Shown: positions 15,491-23,663 of the stretch, one piece after another
Numbering within the stretch: the stretch's first letter is position 1
Layout of the letters: every line of letters begins with the position of its first letter
Source: an uncultured Dorea sp.
Lineage (GTDB): Bacteria; Bacillota; Clostridia; Lachnospirales; Lachnospiraceae
Assembly (NCBI GenBank): GCA_947645355.1
Contig: CANSCI010000011.1
Location: 1 to 44,226 of the forward strand
DNA: 44,226 bases
Direction of reading: 5' to 3'
The notes under the pieces: generated by a model
The model's database searches: none
The model's input: only the letters and a program-made list of their open reading frames with translations
What the model was told of the DNA's origin: nothing
Position numbers and translations under genes: made by a program

Positions 15491-16606
15491 TTATACTGCC
15501 AGACCTAACCTCAGCTTCTGCAAAAACTGTTCTGCGCTGTCTGCCCTGGCCTTTTCTTTCTCGTTTTCCTCGCGCTGCCGGTCCTGCTCCGCCTCTCTTC
15601 CGGAGTGGTCATTCTCATTCTCGCCCTGGTGCAGGTAATCGGTCTCTTCCTTCTCTACAATAACTGTAGTGGTGCTGCCGAGATTCTGCTCCATAACCAC
15701 ACCGATCTCTCTTGCATTCTGGCCGATCATTTCCAACGTCTTTTTCTCAGAACAGAGTATGGAAACCATTGTCTGACCGCCTTCATATAATACCTTGATT
15801 GCTATCTTGCCGAGATTTGCCGGCTCAATTTCAATCTCAAATTCACTGACACCATTTGCTGTCTTTACAAGCAGTTCCTCCGTCAGCTTCTGAGGGATCT
15901 CCTCCGGCTGGTTCACATGCATCTTTTCCGGTGCTGCTGTCCTTGCCTCAGATGCCGTGCCGTGCACAACGGCTGGCTGTGCGGGCTGAACTGCCGCGCC
16001 CTCCTGTGCATTTTCATACATTTCCCGGCCGGCTGTCTTTTCCATTTTGCTGTCCTTAGCCAGGTCTCCTTGTGAGCTGCTCTTCTGGTCCTGCGTCTGG
16101 GTATTGGGGCTTTCGGCCGGCTGTACCAAAACTGCCTCTGCCTGTGCGGGCCGAAGCTGGTCTGCGCCCTCCTCCTGCGGCATCTGGATATTCTGGTTCT
16201 TTCCCGCAGGCACTGCACCCTGCTGCACCGGAAGTTCCGCCGTCTGCCCATTCTGCAGAAGGCCTTCTACAGCCTCCAGGCCGGCATCTGACATTTCTGC
16301 TGCCCCTTCAACTGCCGGGGTCTCCTGCACCGGAATATTCTGTACCTGATACATCATCTGGCCAAGCTGCAGCTGCGCAGCAGCCTCTGCCGTATTGGCA
16401 TCCTTTGTGCTGTCATCCAGGTCCTTCACATCCTCCGGCTCCTTCTTAATCTGCCCGGAGCCTTCTGAGATCTCATTCTGCTCCTTGGGCTGATCCTTGA
16501 GAAGCTTCTTGAAATCATCCGAGACATTCTGTGTATCCTTTTTACTCTTCACGCTGTCTGCGCCAGGATACTTGATATCAACACTCTTTACATTGATCTG
16601 TCCCAT
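15491..16606 (-). CDS. fliK: Flagellar hook-length control protein FliK
   Basis: FliK is a secreted ruler that triggers the FlhB export switch. It is about 371 aa. The N-terminal two thirds are low complexity, rich in Gln, Ala, Pro and Glu. The C-terminal globular domain has EFEIEIEPANLGKIAIKVLY and GGQTMVSILCSEKKTLEMIG. The last 50 residues are highly charged. A frame opens at a GTG at 16609, but the ATG at 16604-16606 is chosen because it has a GGAGG site nine bases upstream. A second FliK-like gene occurs at 36794. Confidence 0.92.
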   Translation of the reverse strand: MGQINVKSVDIKYPGADSVKSKKDTQNVSDDFKKLLKDQPKEQNEISEGSGQIKKEPEDVKDLDDSTKDANTAEAAAQLQLGQMMYQVQNIPVQETPAVEGAAEMSDAGLEAVEGLLQNGQTAELPVQQGAVPAGKNQNIQMPQEEGADQLRPAQAEAVLVQPAESPNTQTQDQKSSSQGDLAKDSKMEKTAGREMYENAQEGAAVQPAQPAVVHGTASEARTAAPEKMHVNQPEEIPQKLTEELLVKTANGVSEFEIEIEPANLGKIAIKVLYEGGQTMVSILCSEKKTLEMIGQNAREIGVVMEQNLGSTTTVIVEKEETDYLHQGENENDHSGREAEQDRQREENEKEKARADSAEQFLQKLRLGLAV

Positions 16607-16662
16607 CACGCATCTCCTCCTTTCTTTTATAATATATTATATAGTAATCTGCCTGTGCAGTA

Positions 16663-17115
16663 TTACCCGCTGATTTTCGCAAGCGCATTTTTGGTCACGA
16701 CAAATTCTTCAATAAATTGCTCTTCTTCCTTCTGCACCTGCTTATCATATTCTGCAATTTTCCGCTCTTTCAGCTTTTCGATAGATGAAGTCTCCTTTTT
16801 AGCTTCTACAACCTGTTCCCTCTTTTTTTCTTCCTCATCCATAAGCTGTTCGAGCAGACGATTCTTCTGCAGAATCTTAATTCTTAATGCCTCGAGATAA
16901 TTTTCATAGGTACGGATATCATTAATAGCCATGCCCCTCTCGCGCTTCCGGCCAAATTCTCTGCCGCATTCCATACGCTCCTGCTCCAGCGCCTCGATTT
17001 CTTGTTCACATATACGAATCTTCTGCAGGATCCTTGCATGCTCCCCTTTTAGATTATCCAGTATCTGTTCCTTATAGCGAAGAACTGTATCTAAGGAAAA
17101 AAAGAACTTTTTCAT
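16663..17115 (-). CDS. fliJ: Flagellar export protein FliJ
   Basis: This is the coiled-coil stalk of the export ATPase, 150 aa and almost entirely helical with heptad-like charged repeats. It starts MKKFFFSLDTVLRYKEQ, typical of FliJ. The call rests on length, coiled-coil character and position 18 bp after fliI and before fliK; the family is weakly conserved at sequence level. Confidence 0.88.
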   Translation of the reverse strand: MKKFFFSLDTVLRYKEQILDNLKGEHARILQKIRICEQEIEALEQERMECGREFGRKRERGMAINDIRTYENYLEALRIKILQKNRLLEQLMDEEEKKREQVVEAKKETSSIEKLKERKIAEYDKQVQKEEEQFIEEFVVTKNALAKISG

Positions 17116-17133
17116 CTTACATCCCCCGATATA

Positions 17134-18435
17134 CTAACTCAAAATCTGCTGCATCCGCTTGAAAATCTCCTCCTGGGAAAAACTTTCATCAATTTTCTGC
17201 ATCAGGAATTCATTCACCTTGTCAATCTTGGAAATAGCAAAATCAAGCTTAGGGTTCGTTCCTGATTTGTAAGCGCCGATGGCGATCAGGTCCTCATTCT
17301 TCTCATAGATACTCAGGATATCCCGAAGCCTTGACGCCACCTGGCGATGCTGTTCATCTACGATATTTACCATCAAACGCGAAATACTTGCATTAATGTC
17401 TATAGCCGGGAAATGATTCTCATTTGCCAGCTTTCTGCTTAACACGATATGTCCGTCAAGGATACCTCTTACCGTATCCGCTATTGGCTCATTCGTATCG
17501 TCTCCTTCTACCAGCACCGTATAAATTCCTGTAATAGATCCTTTCTCAAACTTTCCGCTTCTCTCAAGAAGCTTCGGAAATTCAGCATAAATAGAAGGTG
17601 TATAGCCTCTTGCAACCGGCGGCTCTCCGATTGCAAGCCCGATTTCACGCTGTGCCATGGCAAAACGGGTAAGGGAATCCATCATCAACAAAACATCCTT
17701 ACCCTGATCTTTAAAATATTCCGCAATTGTAGTTGCCACAAGCGGGCACTTCATACGGAGCATGGCCGGCTGATCGGATGTAGCCACCACAACAACGCTC
17801 CTTTTCATTCCTTCCGGCCCGAGGTCTTTCTCAATAAACTCCCGAACCTCTCGTCCACGCTCTCCCACAAGAGCTATTACATTAATATCTGCCTTTACAT
17901 TTCTTGCGATCATTCCAAGCAGTGTACTTTTCCCGACCCCGCTTCCGGCAAATATACCAATACGCTGGCCTTTCCCCACTGTATTGAGGCCGTCGATTGC
18001 TTTTACACCGAACTCCAGGCTGTCTGTAATCGGAGGCCTGGAAAGAGGATTAATATAAGCATTCTCCACATAATAATGCCGCTGTGAATGAAACACACCG
18101 AGATCATCCATCGGTTTCCCGGTAGCGTCAATGACCCTCCCCCGCAGGAATTCGCCTACAGGGATCTTGAGACGTCTCTTCGTGTTCCGCACAAAACTTC
18201 CTGCCGATACGCCGCTCATATTGTCATAAGCCATAAGCTGTATCTTATCGTTTTTAAAACCCACGACCTCCACCGGAATCTGCTTTTTCTTTTCCTCATT
18301 GTAGATCATCGCAATATCACCGATACTTGCACGGTTGCCCGAAGACTCCATTGCCATCCCTACAACGTTCTCCACTTTTCCGATATAGCTTACAGTCTCA
18401 GTCTTTTGAATTAATTCAGGAAGCTGCGAAAACAT
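17134..18435 (-). CDS. fliI: Flagellum-specific ATPase FliI
   Basis: FliI is the F1-beta-like ATPase that energises unloading of flagellar export substrates. It has 433 aa. The Walker A motif GSGVGKST is at residues 164-171, Walker B is in VLLMMDSLTRFAMAQ around 247, and the signature region has PPVARGYTPSIYAEFPKLLE. The start fits fliH spacing (20 bp after the fliH stop). Confidence 0.97.
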   Translation of the reverse strand: MFSQLPELIQKTETVSYIGKVENVVGMAMESSGNRASIGDIAMIYNEEKKKQIPVEVVGFKNDKIQLMAYDNMSGVSAGSFVRNTKRRLKIPVGEFLRGRVIDATGKPMDDLGVFHSQRHYYVENAYINPLSRPPITDSLEFGVKAIDGLNTVGKGQRIGIFAGSGVGKSTLLGMIARNVKADINVIALVGERGREVREFIEKDLGPEGMKRSVVVVATSDQPAMLRMKCPLVATTIAEYFKDQGKDVLLMMDSLTRFAMAQREIGLAIGEPPVARGYTPSIYAEFPKLLERSGKFEKGSITGIYTVLVEGDDTNEPIADTVRGILDGHIVLSRKLANENHFPAIDINASISRLMVNIVDEQHRQVASRLRDILSIYEKNEDLIAIGAYKSGTNPKLDFAISKIDKVNEFLMQKIDESFSQEEIFKRMQQILS

Positions 18436-18455
18436 ACGGTCTCTCCTTCATTATA

Positions 18456-19229
18456 CTATACTCTTGCGTTATTGATAATGTCCTTTATATTCTCAAGCTG
18501 CGTTGCTACACTCGCATCTATAATCTCGTCAGGAAGTTCAATGATACAGGTTCCTTCTTCCTCATTGTCCATTGTCACAATCTTAATGTTGTCCGACAAC
18601 CGGGACAACGCCTCCAGAAACTCTGTATCTGCATTCATTGATACCCCGGTATTTGTCTTGGTGACATATATTTTGGCCCACTGCCTCTTCGTCATCTTGT
18701 CTGTAGCCGCCAGAATCATCCGCTTCACGATATCTCCGCTGGAATGCAGGCTGGTCTGTATGATCTTCTCTGCCACGGCAAGCGATACCCTTTTCAAGTC
18801 ATCTATGTATTTCTCCAGTACCTTTTCCTTCTCGATAGATACACTTTGGATTACCGTTGAGATATTTTTTCTCAAATCACCGAGTTCCTGGTTTAAGGCA
18901 TCGTGATGCTCATTGTAGGCTTGCTCATAGCCTTCCTTCGCCCCGGCCTCATAGCCTTCTTTTCTGCCGTCCTCGTAGGCCTGGGTACGCAAAAGTTCCG
19001 CCTGCTCTCTGGCATCATTTAAGATCTGCCCGGCCTGCTCCCTGGCGGCCTGGATCACTTCCTCTGCATAGACAGTCCGGGAGTTGGTTTCTTCTATGAG
19101 CTTATCCTCCGGACTTCCTTCCGGCTGCTCTTCTTCTGGCTTTTTAATCTGGAAACCTGCGAAGAAATCATACGGCTTTACGATCCGCTCATCCTCCAGC
19201 CCCTTCATAATCCTAGGCAATGATCTCAT
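18456..19229 (-). CDS. fliH: Flagellar assembly protein FliH
   Basis: FliH is a stator-like regulator of the FliI ATPase, about 257 aa. The middle (about residues 60-110) is a long coiled coil of Ala/Glu/Gln residues with GYEAGAKEGYEQAYNEHHDA. The C-terminal domain has KVLEKYIDDLKRVSLAVAEK and ends DASVATQLENIKDIINNARV. Start choice is uncertain: GTG at 19238, ATG at 19229 and ATG at 19208 are in frame. The ATG at 19229 is used because an AAGAG lies eight bases before it; it overlaps the fliG end by 17 bp. Confidence 0.9.
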   Translation of the reverse strand: MRSLPRIMKGLEDERIVKPYDFFAGFQIKKPEEEQPEGSPEDKLIEETNSRTVYAEEVIQAAREQAGQILNDAREQAELLRTQAYEDGRKEGYEAGAKEGYEQAYNEHHDALNQELGDLRKNISTVIQSVSIEKEKVLEKYIDDLKRVSLAVAEKIIQTSLHSSGDIVKRMILAATDKMTKRQWAKIYVTKTNTGVSMNADTEFLEALSRLSDNIKIVTMDNEEEGTCIIELPDEIIDASVATQLENIKDIINNARV

Positions 19230-20220
19230 CCTTTCCACTCTTAACTATAATCAATTCTCCGGCTTCCTCGAGCCTTCGGATAACACCTACGATCCTCTGC
19301 TGTGCCTCTTCTACGTCTCTCAGACGTACATTAACTGTAACCTCAAGGTCAGACTGGATACTCTCAGCCATACGCGAAGAAACGTTTGCAAAGATAAGTT
19401 CTTTGATGCTGTCGTCAGAACCTTTGAGTGCGTATACGATATCCTTGATATCACATTCACGAATAAACCGCTGAATAGATCTGTTGTCCATAGATGTGAT
19501 ATCCTCGAATACGAACATCTTCTTACGGATCGTGTCGGCAAGCTCTTCATCCACCTGCCCAAGTTCATCGAAGATAAATTTCTCATTACTTCTATCCATA
19601 TGGTTCATAATATCAGCAATGTAATCAATACCGCCGACTGTAGTGAAGTCTGTGGTAAGAACGTTCTCAAACCGTTTCTTCAAAGATGACTCCACGATCT
19701 TGATGGCATCCGGAGAGACACTCTCCATCCTTGCCACCGCCTCCACAACCTTGATCTGCTTTTCCTTCGGAAGTTCGGCAATAATCGTAGCTGCCTGATC
19801 TGACTCCGCATAAGAAAGCACAAGCGCAATAGTCTGGGGCCTCTCGTGGCGCAGAAAGGAACACAGGTTCTTTACGTCACTTTTACGTATAAACTCAAAC
19901 GGCCTCGTCCGCAATGATTTTGACAGTTTCTCGAGAAGTGTATGTGCTGTTGCCTCGCCAAACGTCTTCTCAAGAACCGCCCTGGCATATTCCATACCAC
20001 CGTCCGTCACGACCCTCTGAGTCAGACACGTCTTATAGAACTCATCCAGAACGTCCTCCATCTGTTCCGGCTGCACATGGCCTAACTTTGCTACTTCGAT
20101 CGTTAGCTTTTCGATATCACTTTCACTGAGATGTTTATATTTTTTACATGCTTTATCCGCACCAATGGATATAACGCAATCTGCCGCCTTTTGTTCCTGC
20201 GTCAAACTATTATTCTCCAT
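19213..20220 (-). CDS. fliG: Flagellar motor switch protein FliG
   Basis: FliG is the rotor protein that meets the stator, 335 aa from the chosen start. The middle-domain FliM-binding motif, usually Glu-His-Pro-Gln, is Glu126-Arg-Pro-Gln129 here (SFLRHERPQTIALVLSY). The C-terminal torque helix region contains FVFEDITSMDNRSIQRF with the usual charged residues. An in-frame ATG exists at 20235, but the ATG at 20218-20220 has GGAGG eight bases before it. The gene overlaps the fliF end by 11 bp. Confidence 0.95.
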   Translation of the reverse strand: MENNSLTQEQKAADCVISIGADKACKKYKHLSESDIEKLTIEVAKLGHVQPEQMEDVLDEFYKTCLTQRVVTDGGMEYARAVLEKTFGEATAHTLLEKLSKSLRTRPFEFIRKSDVKNLCSFLRHERPQTIALVLSYAESDQAATIIAELPKEKQIKVVEAVARMESVSPDAIKIVESSLKKRFENVLTTDFTTVGGIDYIADIMNHMDRSNEKFIFDELGQVDEELADTIRKKMFVFEDITSMDNRSIQRFIRECDIKDIVYALKGSDDSIKELIFANVSSRMAESIQSDLEVTVNVRLRDVEEAQQRIVGVIRRLEEAGELIIVKSGKDEIIA

Positions 20221-21802
20221 CTCCACCGCCTCCATTTAACCAGGTCTTCAACAGCTGTGCAGATAACTCTGCATTCTCCTCTGCAAAATCCCGCACACTC
20301 TTTTTCAGTTCCATAGCCCTGTCATTTTGCATCTCCTGAAGTTCTTGATTCAGATCCTTCACCACTTCATCCTTTGCCTCAGGCACAAACACAATCTGCT
20401 CCTGGAGATCCTCTTCCTCCGCTTTGTCGCGTTTCTTCCGAAGGACGATAAAGACGATGATCGTGATAAGAAGAATCAACAGTGCGGCTCCTATAAGAAT
20501 ATAGATCAAAGGAATGCCCAGAATCTTCATACTGGTCAGTCCGCCCTTTTTCTCATCATCGCCGTCGTCTTCTTCATAGAACGGAGCACTCGCAACAGAT
20601 ATCTTTGTATCCTGATCTTCCTCCGGGACACCTGCTGCATTCGCTACCAGGGATATAACCTGGGATTCCCGAAGACTCCCGAAGCCCTTGCCGTTGATTG
20701 CAACAGACACTGTCAGGTCGTCCAGAGCCCCCGGATCAACCTGCCCCTGTTCTTTGATCTGATTTACGAGATACTCCCGCGACACGCTCTCACTGGAAGC
20801 AGCTGCCCCGTCTGTATCACCGTCTGTATTATATTGAGGAGTATCTGCATTGGAATCTGTTCCCGCAATACCCTGTGAAGCATTGCCGGTATTGGATCTC
20901 TCGTTATAGAGATCCTCTTTGCTCACGATTCCCGTCTTATCTTTATCATCAATCTTCTCCGGCGTATTATATGTAATCGTCTCCCGGATCAATTTCTCCA
21001 TATTGATAATGGCTCTCGCAGAAACTCTGACATTGTCTTCCCCGTAAATCGGGCCAAGCACCTTCATAACATTTCTTGCGATCTGATCTTCCACAACCTG
21101 TGCAACTTCTTCTGCATCCGAACTGTTTGACGTACTGTTTGCATCCTCCGAGACATCCACCCCGTTGCCGTCAAAAACAGCCACATCTTCCATCTCAAGA
21201 TTCGGTACACTCTTAGAAATCAGGCGCTGAATAGCCACCGCCTGCTCTGCGGTGGGAGAACCGCCATTTTCCATAATGACCGTCGCCGATGCACTGGATT
21301 TTTCCTTATTCTCATCGCTGAGTGCATATTTGCTCTCTTCACCCAGGGCAATAGTTACCTTCGCATCCTTGACCCCGTCGAACAGACGTATAGTAGACCC
21401 GATACGGTTCTGCAGATCGTATAATTTGTAGGTATCCTTATCGGCATCCGTCGTCATCATACCTGCATTATTGATAAATGTATCATATGTAAAGCCGCTT
21501 TTCGGATATCCTTCCTGGACAAGCGCTGCTTTCGTCGCGTCCAGCACATCCTTTTTCACCATGATCGTAGTATCGTCCTTAAAACGATATTCCACGTTAT
21601 CCTCCTGCAGCTTTGCCGTGATCTGCTGTGCCTCCTCTGCGCTGAGCCCCGAGAACAACACTTCATAAGGCCTATTGTTCAGTACCAGCGCCAGGGCTAT
21701 TGCACCAACGATCAAGATTGCCACACCGATAATAATAATCTTTTTTGTTCTGCTCTCAAGCTTCTGTATAGCTTCTTTTAACTGACCAACTTTTTCTTTC
21801 AT
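20210..21802 (-). CDS. fliF: Flagellar MS-ring protein FliF
   Basis: FliF forms the membrane ring on which the flagellum is built. It is 530 aa. The first membrane helix is at about residues 22-42. Ring-building motifs follow (FSGLSAEEAQQITAKLQEDN and KVTIALGEESKYALSDE), then a Ser/Asp/Asn-rich segment. The second membrane helix is around 446-468. The C-terminal FliG-binding tail ends KTWLNGGGGDGE. It lies between fliE (34 bp) and fliG (overlap). Confidence 0.96.
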   Translation of the reverse strand: MKEKVGQLKEAIQKLESRTKKIIIIGVAILIVGAIALALVLNNRPYEVLFSGLSAEEAQQITAKLQEDNVEYRFKDDTTIMVKKDVLDATKAALVQEGYPKSGFTYDTFINNAGMMTTDADKDTYKLYDLQNRIGSTIRLFDGVKDAKVTIALGEESKYALSDENKEKSSASATVIMENGGSPTAEQAVAIQRLISKSVPNLEMEDVAVFDGNGVDVSEDANSTSNSSDAEEVAQVVEDQIARNVMKVLGPIYGEDNVRVSARAIINMEKLIRETITYNTPEKIDDKDKTGIVSKEDLYNERSNTGNASQGIAGTDSNADTPQYNTDGDTDGAAASSESVSREYLVNQIKEQGQVDPGALDDLTVSVAINGKGFGSLRESQVISLVANAAGVPEEDQDTKISVASAPFYEEDDGDDEKKGGLTSMKILGIPLIYILIGAALLILLITIIVFIVLRKKRDKAEEEDLQEQIVFVPEAKDEVVKDLNQELQEMQNDRAMELKKSVRDFAEENAELSAQLLKTWLNGGGGDGE

Positions 21803-21836
21803 ATGCCCAAAACTCTTTCGCCATTTTTATTTTAAA

Positions 21837-22145
21837 CTATATACTGATCCTCATAACTTCATTATAAGTCTCAAGCGCCCTGTTGCGCAAAGATACAAGC
21901 ATATCCATTGCGATCTGCGCCTGCGAGGATGCGATCATTACCGAATGGGCGTCCTCAATCTGTCCTGTAGCCAGCAGATACTGCTTGCCGACCAGGTCTT
22001 CCTCTGTTGTCCTGACATTGTTGACAGCTTCCTCAAAGATTCCTTTAAAACTAGAAATCGCACTCTGTCCCGACACCTTCTGCGTCTGTCCGATCCCCTC
22101 GCCGAAATTCATCGGCTGAATCGGTGTGATAAACATTGTCTCCAT
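21837..22145 (-). CDS. fliE: Hook-basal body protein FliE
   Basis: FliE is a small adapter between MS ring and rod, 102 aa. Family marks are SSFKGIFEEAVNNVRTTEED, GQIEDAHSVMIASSQAQIAM and the ending LRNRALETYNEVMRISI. A second in-frame ATG (residue 4, MFITPIQPM) is also possible. It follows flgB by 34 bp with no room for flgC. Confidence 0.95.
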   Translation of the reverse strand: METMFITPIQPMNFGEGIGQTQKVSGQSAISSFKGIFEEAVNNVRTTEEDLVGKQYLLATGQIEDAHSVMIASSQAQIAMDMLVSLRNRALETYNEVMRISI

Positions 22146-22179
22146 CTATATCCAAGTCCTTTCTTTAATATATTATAGG

Positions 22180-22563
22180 CTATTGTCCCTTAATTGCCGT
22201 CCTGTATCTTGTAAGATCTCCGTTCACAGACTGGAGAAGGTACTGATAATGCAGGGCAGTACGCGCAAGCTCTGTATACTCATAATCCAGATTGACATTG
22301 TTCTCATCCACCCTTGCCGAATCACTCCGGTCGTATACAAGATAATTTGAACTGTCGATAGCCTGGCGCATTGCGGAACTGGTCTTCGCATTACTTGCAG
22401 CCTGCAGCTTCTGGCGGAACGTATCTTCAAAGGTAATATACTTCTGTTTATACCCCGGTGTGTCTACGTTTGCAATATTATCTGAAGTTAATTCCTGTTT
22501 TTTCCACAAGTAGTCCAACGCTTTTACCGACATCGGAATAGTATTGCCAAATATCATATTCAC
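22180..22563 (-). CDS. flgB: Flagellar basal-body rod protein FlgB
   Basis: FlgB is a proximal rod subunit, 127 aa. The motif SDNIANVDTPGYKQKYITFE near the N-terminus and the C-terminal DYEYTELARTALHYQYLLQS are characteristic. Start MNMIFGNTIPMSVKALDYLW is typical, with an AAGGAGG site upstream. It is the first gene of the basal-body series; a sigma-A-type promoter (22599-22627) lies about 35 bp before it. Confidence 0.96.
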   Translation of the reverse strand: MNMIFGNTIPMSVKALDYLWKKQELTSDNIANVDTPGYKQKYITFEDTFRQKLQAASNAKTSSAMRQAIDSSNYLVYDRSDSARVDENNVNLDYEYTELARTALHYQYLLQSVNGDLTRYRTAIKGQ

Positions 22564-22598
22564 AGCCTCCTTTTCGCCCTATATGCCTATGCTAAAAT

Positions 22599-22627
22599 AG
22601 AATACACCGTTTGGCACGGATTGTCCA
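22599..22627 (-). promoter_or_regulatory. Candidate sigma-A promoter before flgB
   Basis: On the minus strand TGGACA (22622-22627) and TATTCT (22599-22604) are separated by exactly 17 bp and lie in the 89-bp gap between the transglycosylase and flgB. This could start the basal-body operon independently of the first gene. Assigned by eye only. Confidence 0.5.
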
Positions 22628-22652
22628 CTTATTTTTTCCTTATCTCCAACAT

Positions 22653-23423
22653 TTACCACAGATCTCCGGAACCAAAACCTGAGAACAACGACTGTGTCGT
22701 GGTGAGCATCCGGCTCTGCATCTGAAGCTTCATCAGTTCAACCAGATATGTAGCCATCTCAGTATTAAAAGCTGAATATACACTGCTGTTTAACCCCTGT
22801 ACCTGAACATCCTCCGTCTGGCCACCTGTCTGGGTCACCACAGTCTTCCCTGTCGTAAGGTCCGTCCCCATGTACTCCTTAATCCTGCGGATATAATTCT
22901 GAGTCTCCCTGAACGGCGGGACACCCCCATACTTTTTAACATTTCCGCTTCCAGCATTATATGCCGCCAGTGCCAGTTCCATGTCTCCGTCATATTTTTT
23001 CAACAGATCAGAAATGTATTTTGCTCCCCCCATGATATTACTCCTGGCATCAAATGGATCACTGACGCCGAGAGCCTCTGCTGTTGCGGGCATAAGCTGC
23101 ATAACTCCCTGTGCGCCGGCCGGGGATACCGCAGCGGCGTCAAAACCGGATTCCGCCTTTCCCATCGCCTTCAAAAGCTGCAGCGGAACATCATACAAAT
23201 CCGCAGCCTCCTCGAAAATAGCATCCATGCTTTCTTCTATATTATATTTCTGTGCCTTGTTCTGATAGACATCCGCAAAGCTTGCCCCCTGTACTTGCGA
23301 ACAATTACAGCGTCCGCTGTACGTCCCATATGTATCTGACAATATCTGGGACTGCCGCAGGATGCCGTTCATATAATTGTACATATTATTATATAACATA
23401 TAATTCATATAATCCATTGACAT
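22653..23423 (-). CDS. Lytic transglycosylase, SLT family, first gene of the operon
   Basis: This is a peptidoglycan lytic transglycosylase of 256 aa. The SLT domain spans about residues 70-190. It has catalytic Glu91 (KAMGKAESGFD) and the family blocks SPAGAQGVMQLMPATAEALG, NIMGGAKYISDLL and ALAAYNAGSGNVKKYGG. The N-terminus is unusual: no Sec signal peptide, but a Met/Tyr/Asn-rich stretch (MSMDYMNYMLYNNMYNYMNG). Its place before flgB suggests it opens the wall for the rod, the job done by FlgJ elsewhere. How it leaves the cell is unclear; export through the flagellar system is an inference. Confidence 0.92.
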   Translation of the reverse strand: MSMDYMNYMLYNNMYNYMNGILRQSQILSDTYGTYSGRCNCSQVQGASFADVYQNKAQKYNIEESMDAIFEEAADLYDVPLQLLKAMGKAESGFDAAAVSPAGAQGVMQLMPATAEALGVSDPFDARSNIMGGAKYISDLLKKYDGDMELALAAYNAGSGNVKKYGGVPPFRETQNYIRRIKEYMGTDLTTGKTVVTQTGGQTEDVQVQGLNSSVYSAFNTEMATYLVELMKLQMQSRMLTTTQSLFSGFGSGDLW

Positions 23424-23486
23424 AACTTACACTCCTATTAGTCTTTTACCGTCATTGTGTTGTGTACAAGTCACCATACCACTTTT

Positions 23487-23515
23487 ATTATGCCACTTAT
23501 CGACACATTTTTAAA
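23487..23515 (-). promoter_or_regulatory. Candidate promoter for the lytic transglycosylase gene and fla/che operon
   Basis: On the minus strand TTTAAA (23510-23515) and CATAAT (23487-23492) have a 17-bp spacer. Inside the spacer is GTCGATAA (23497-23504), close to the sigma-28 -10 consensus GCCGATAA, but the matching -35 position is poor. The 240-bp gap 23424-23663 contains only this element and the chemoreceptor promoter on the other strand; the middle is T-rich. Confidence 0.4.
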
Positions 23516-23585
23516 GGTTTTTTTTATTTTTTTCTATTCTTTTTTCTGTTTTCTACGCACATATTTAAATTTAACTATTGAAATG

Positions 23586-23614
23586 TTTACATTTTCCGCA
23601 AATTAGTGTAGAAT
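23586..23614 (+). promoter_or_regulatory. Sigma-A-type promoter of the chemoreceptor gene
   Basis: TTTACA (23586-23591) and TAGAAT (23609-23614) are spaced by 17 bp. They lie 50 bp before the GTG start, which itself has a GGAGGGAG ribosome site. No sigma-28 motif is seen on this strand, so the receptor seems to be read by the housekeeping polymerase. Confidence 0.7.
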
Positions 23615-23663
23615 GAAACTCAGGCAGGCATAATTACAATAATTATTTGGGAGGGAGAATAAC

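Noticed and set aside
23424-23663. Possible cyclic di-GMP riboswitch before the fla/che operon or the chemoreceptor gene, as in Clostridioides difficile
   Set aside because: I found no GEMM-type conserved core on either strand; the region is T-rich and the receptor leader is only about 45 nt long.
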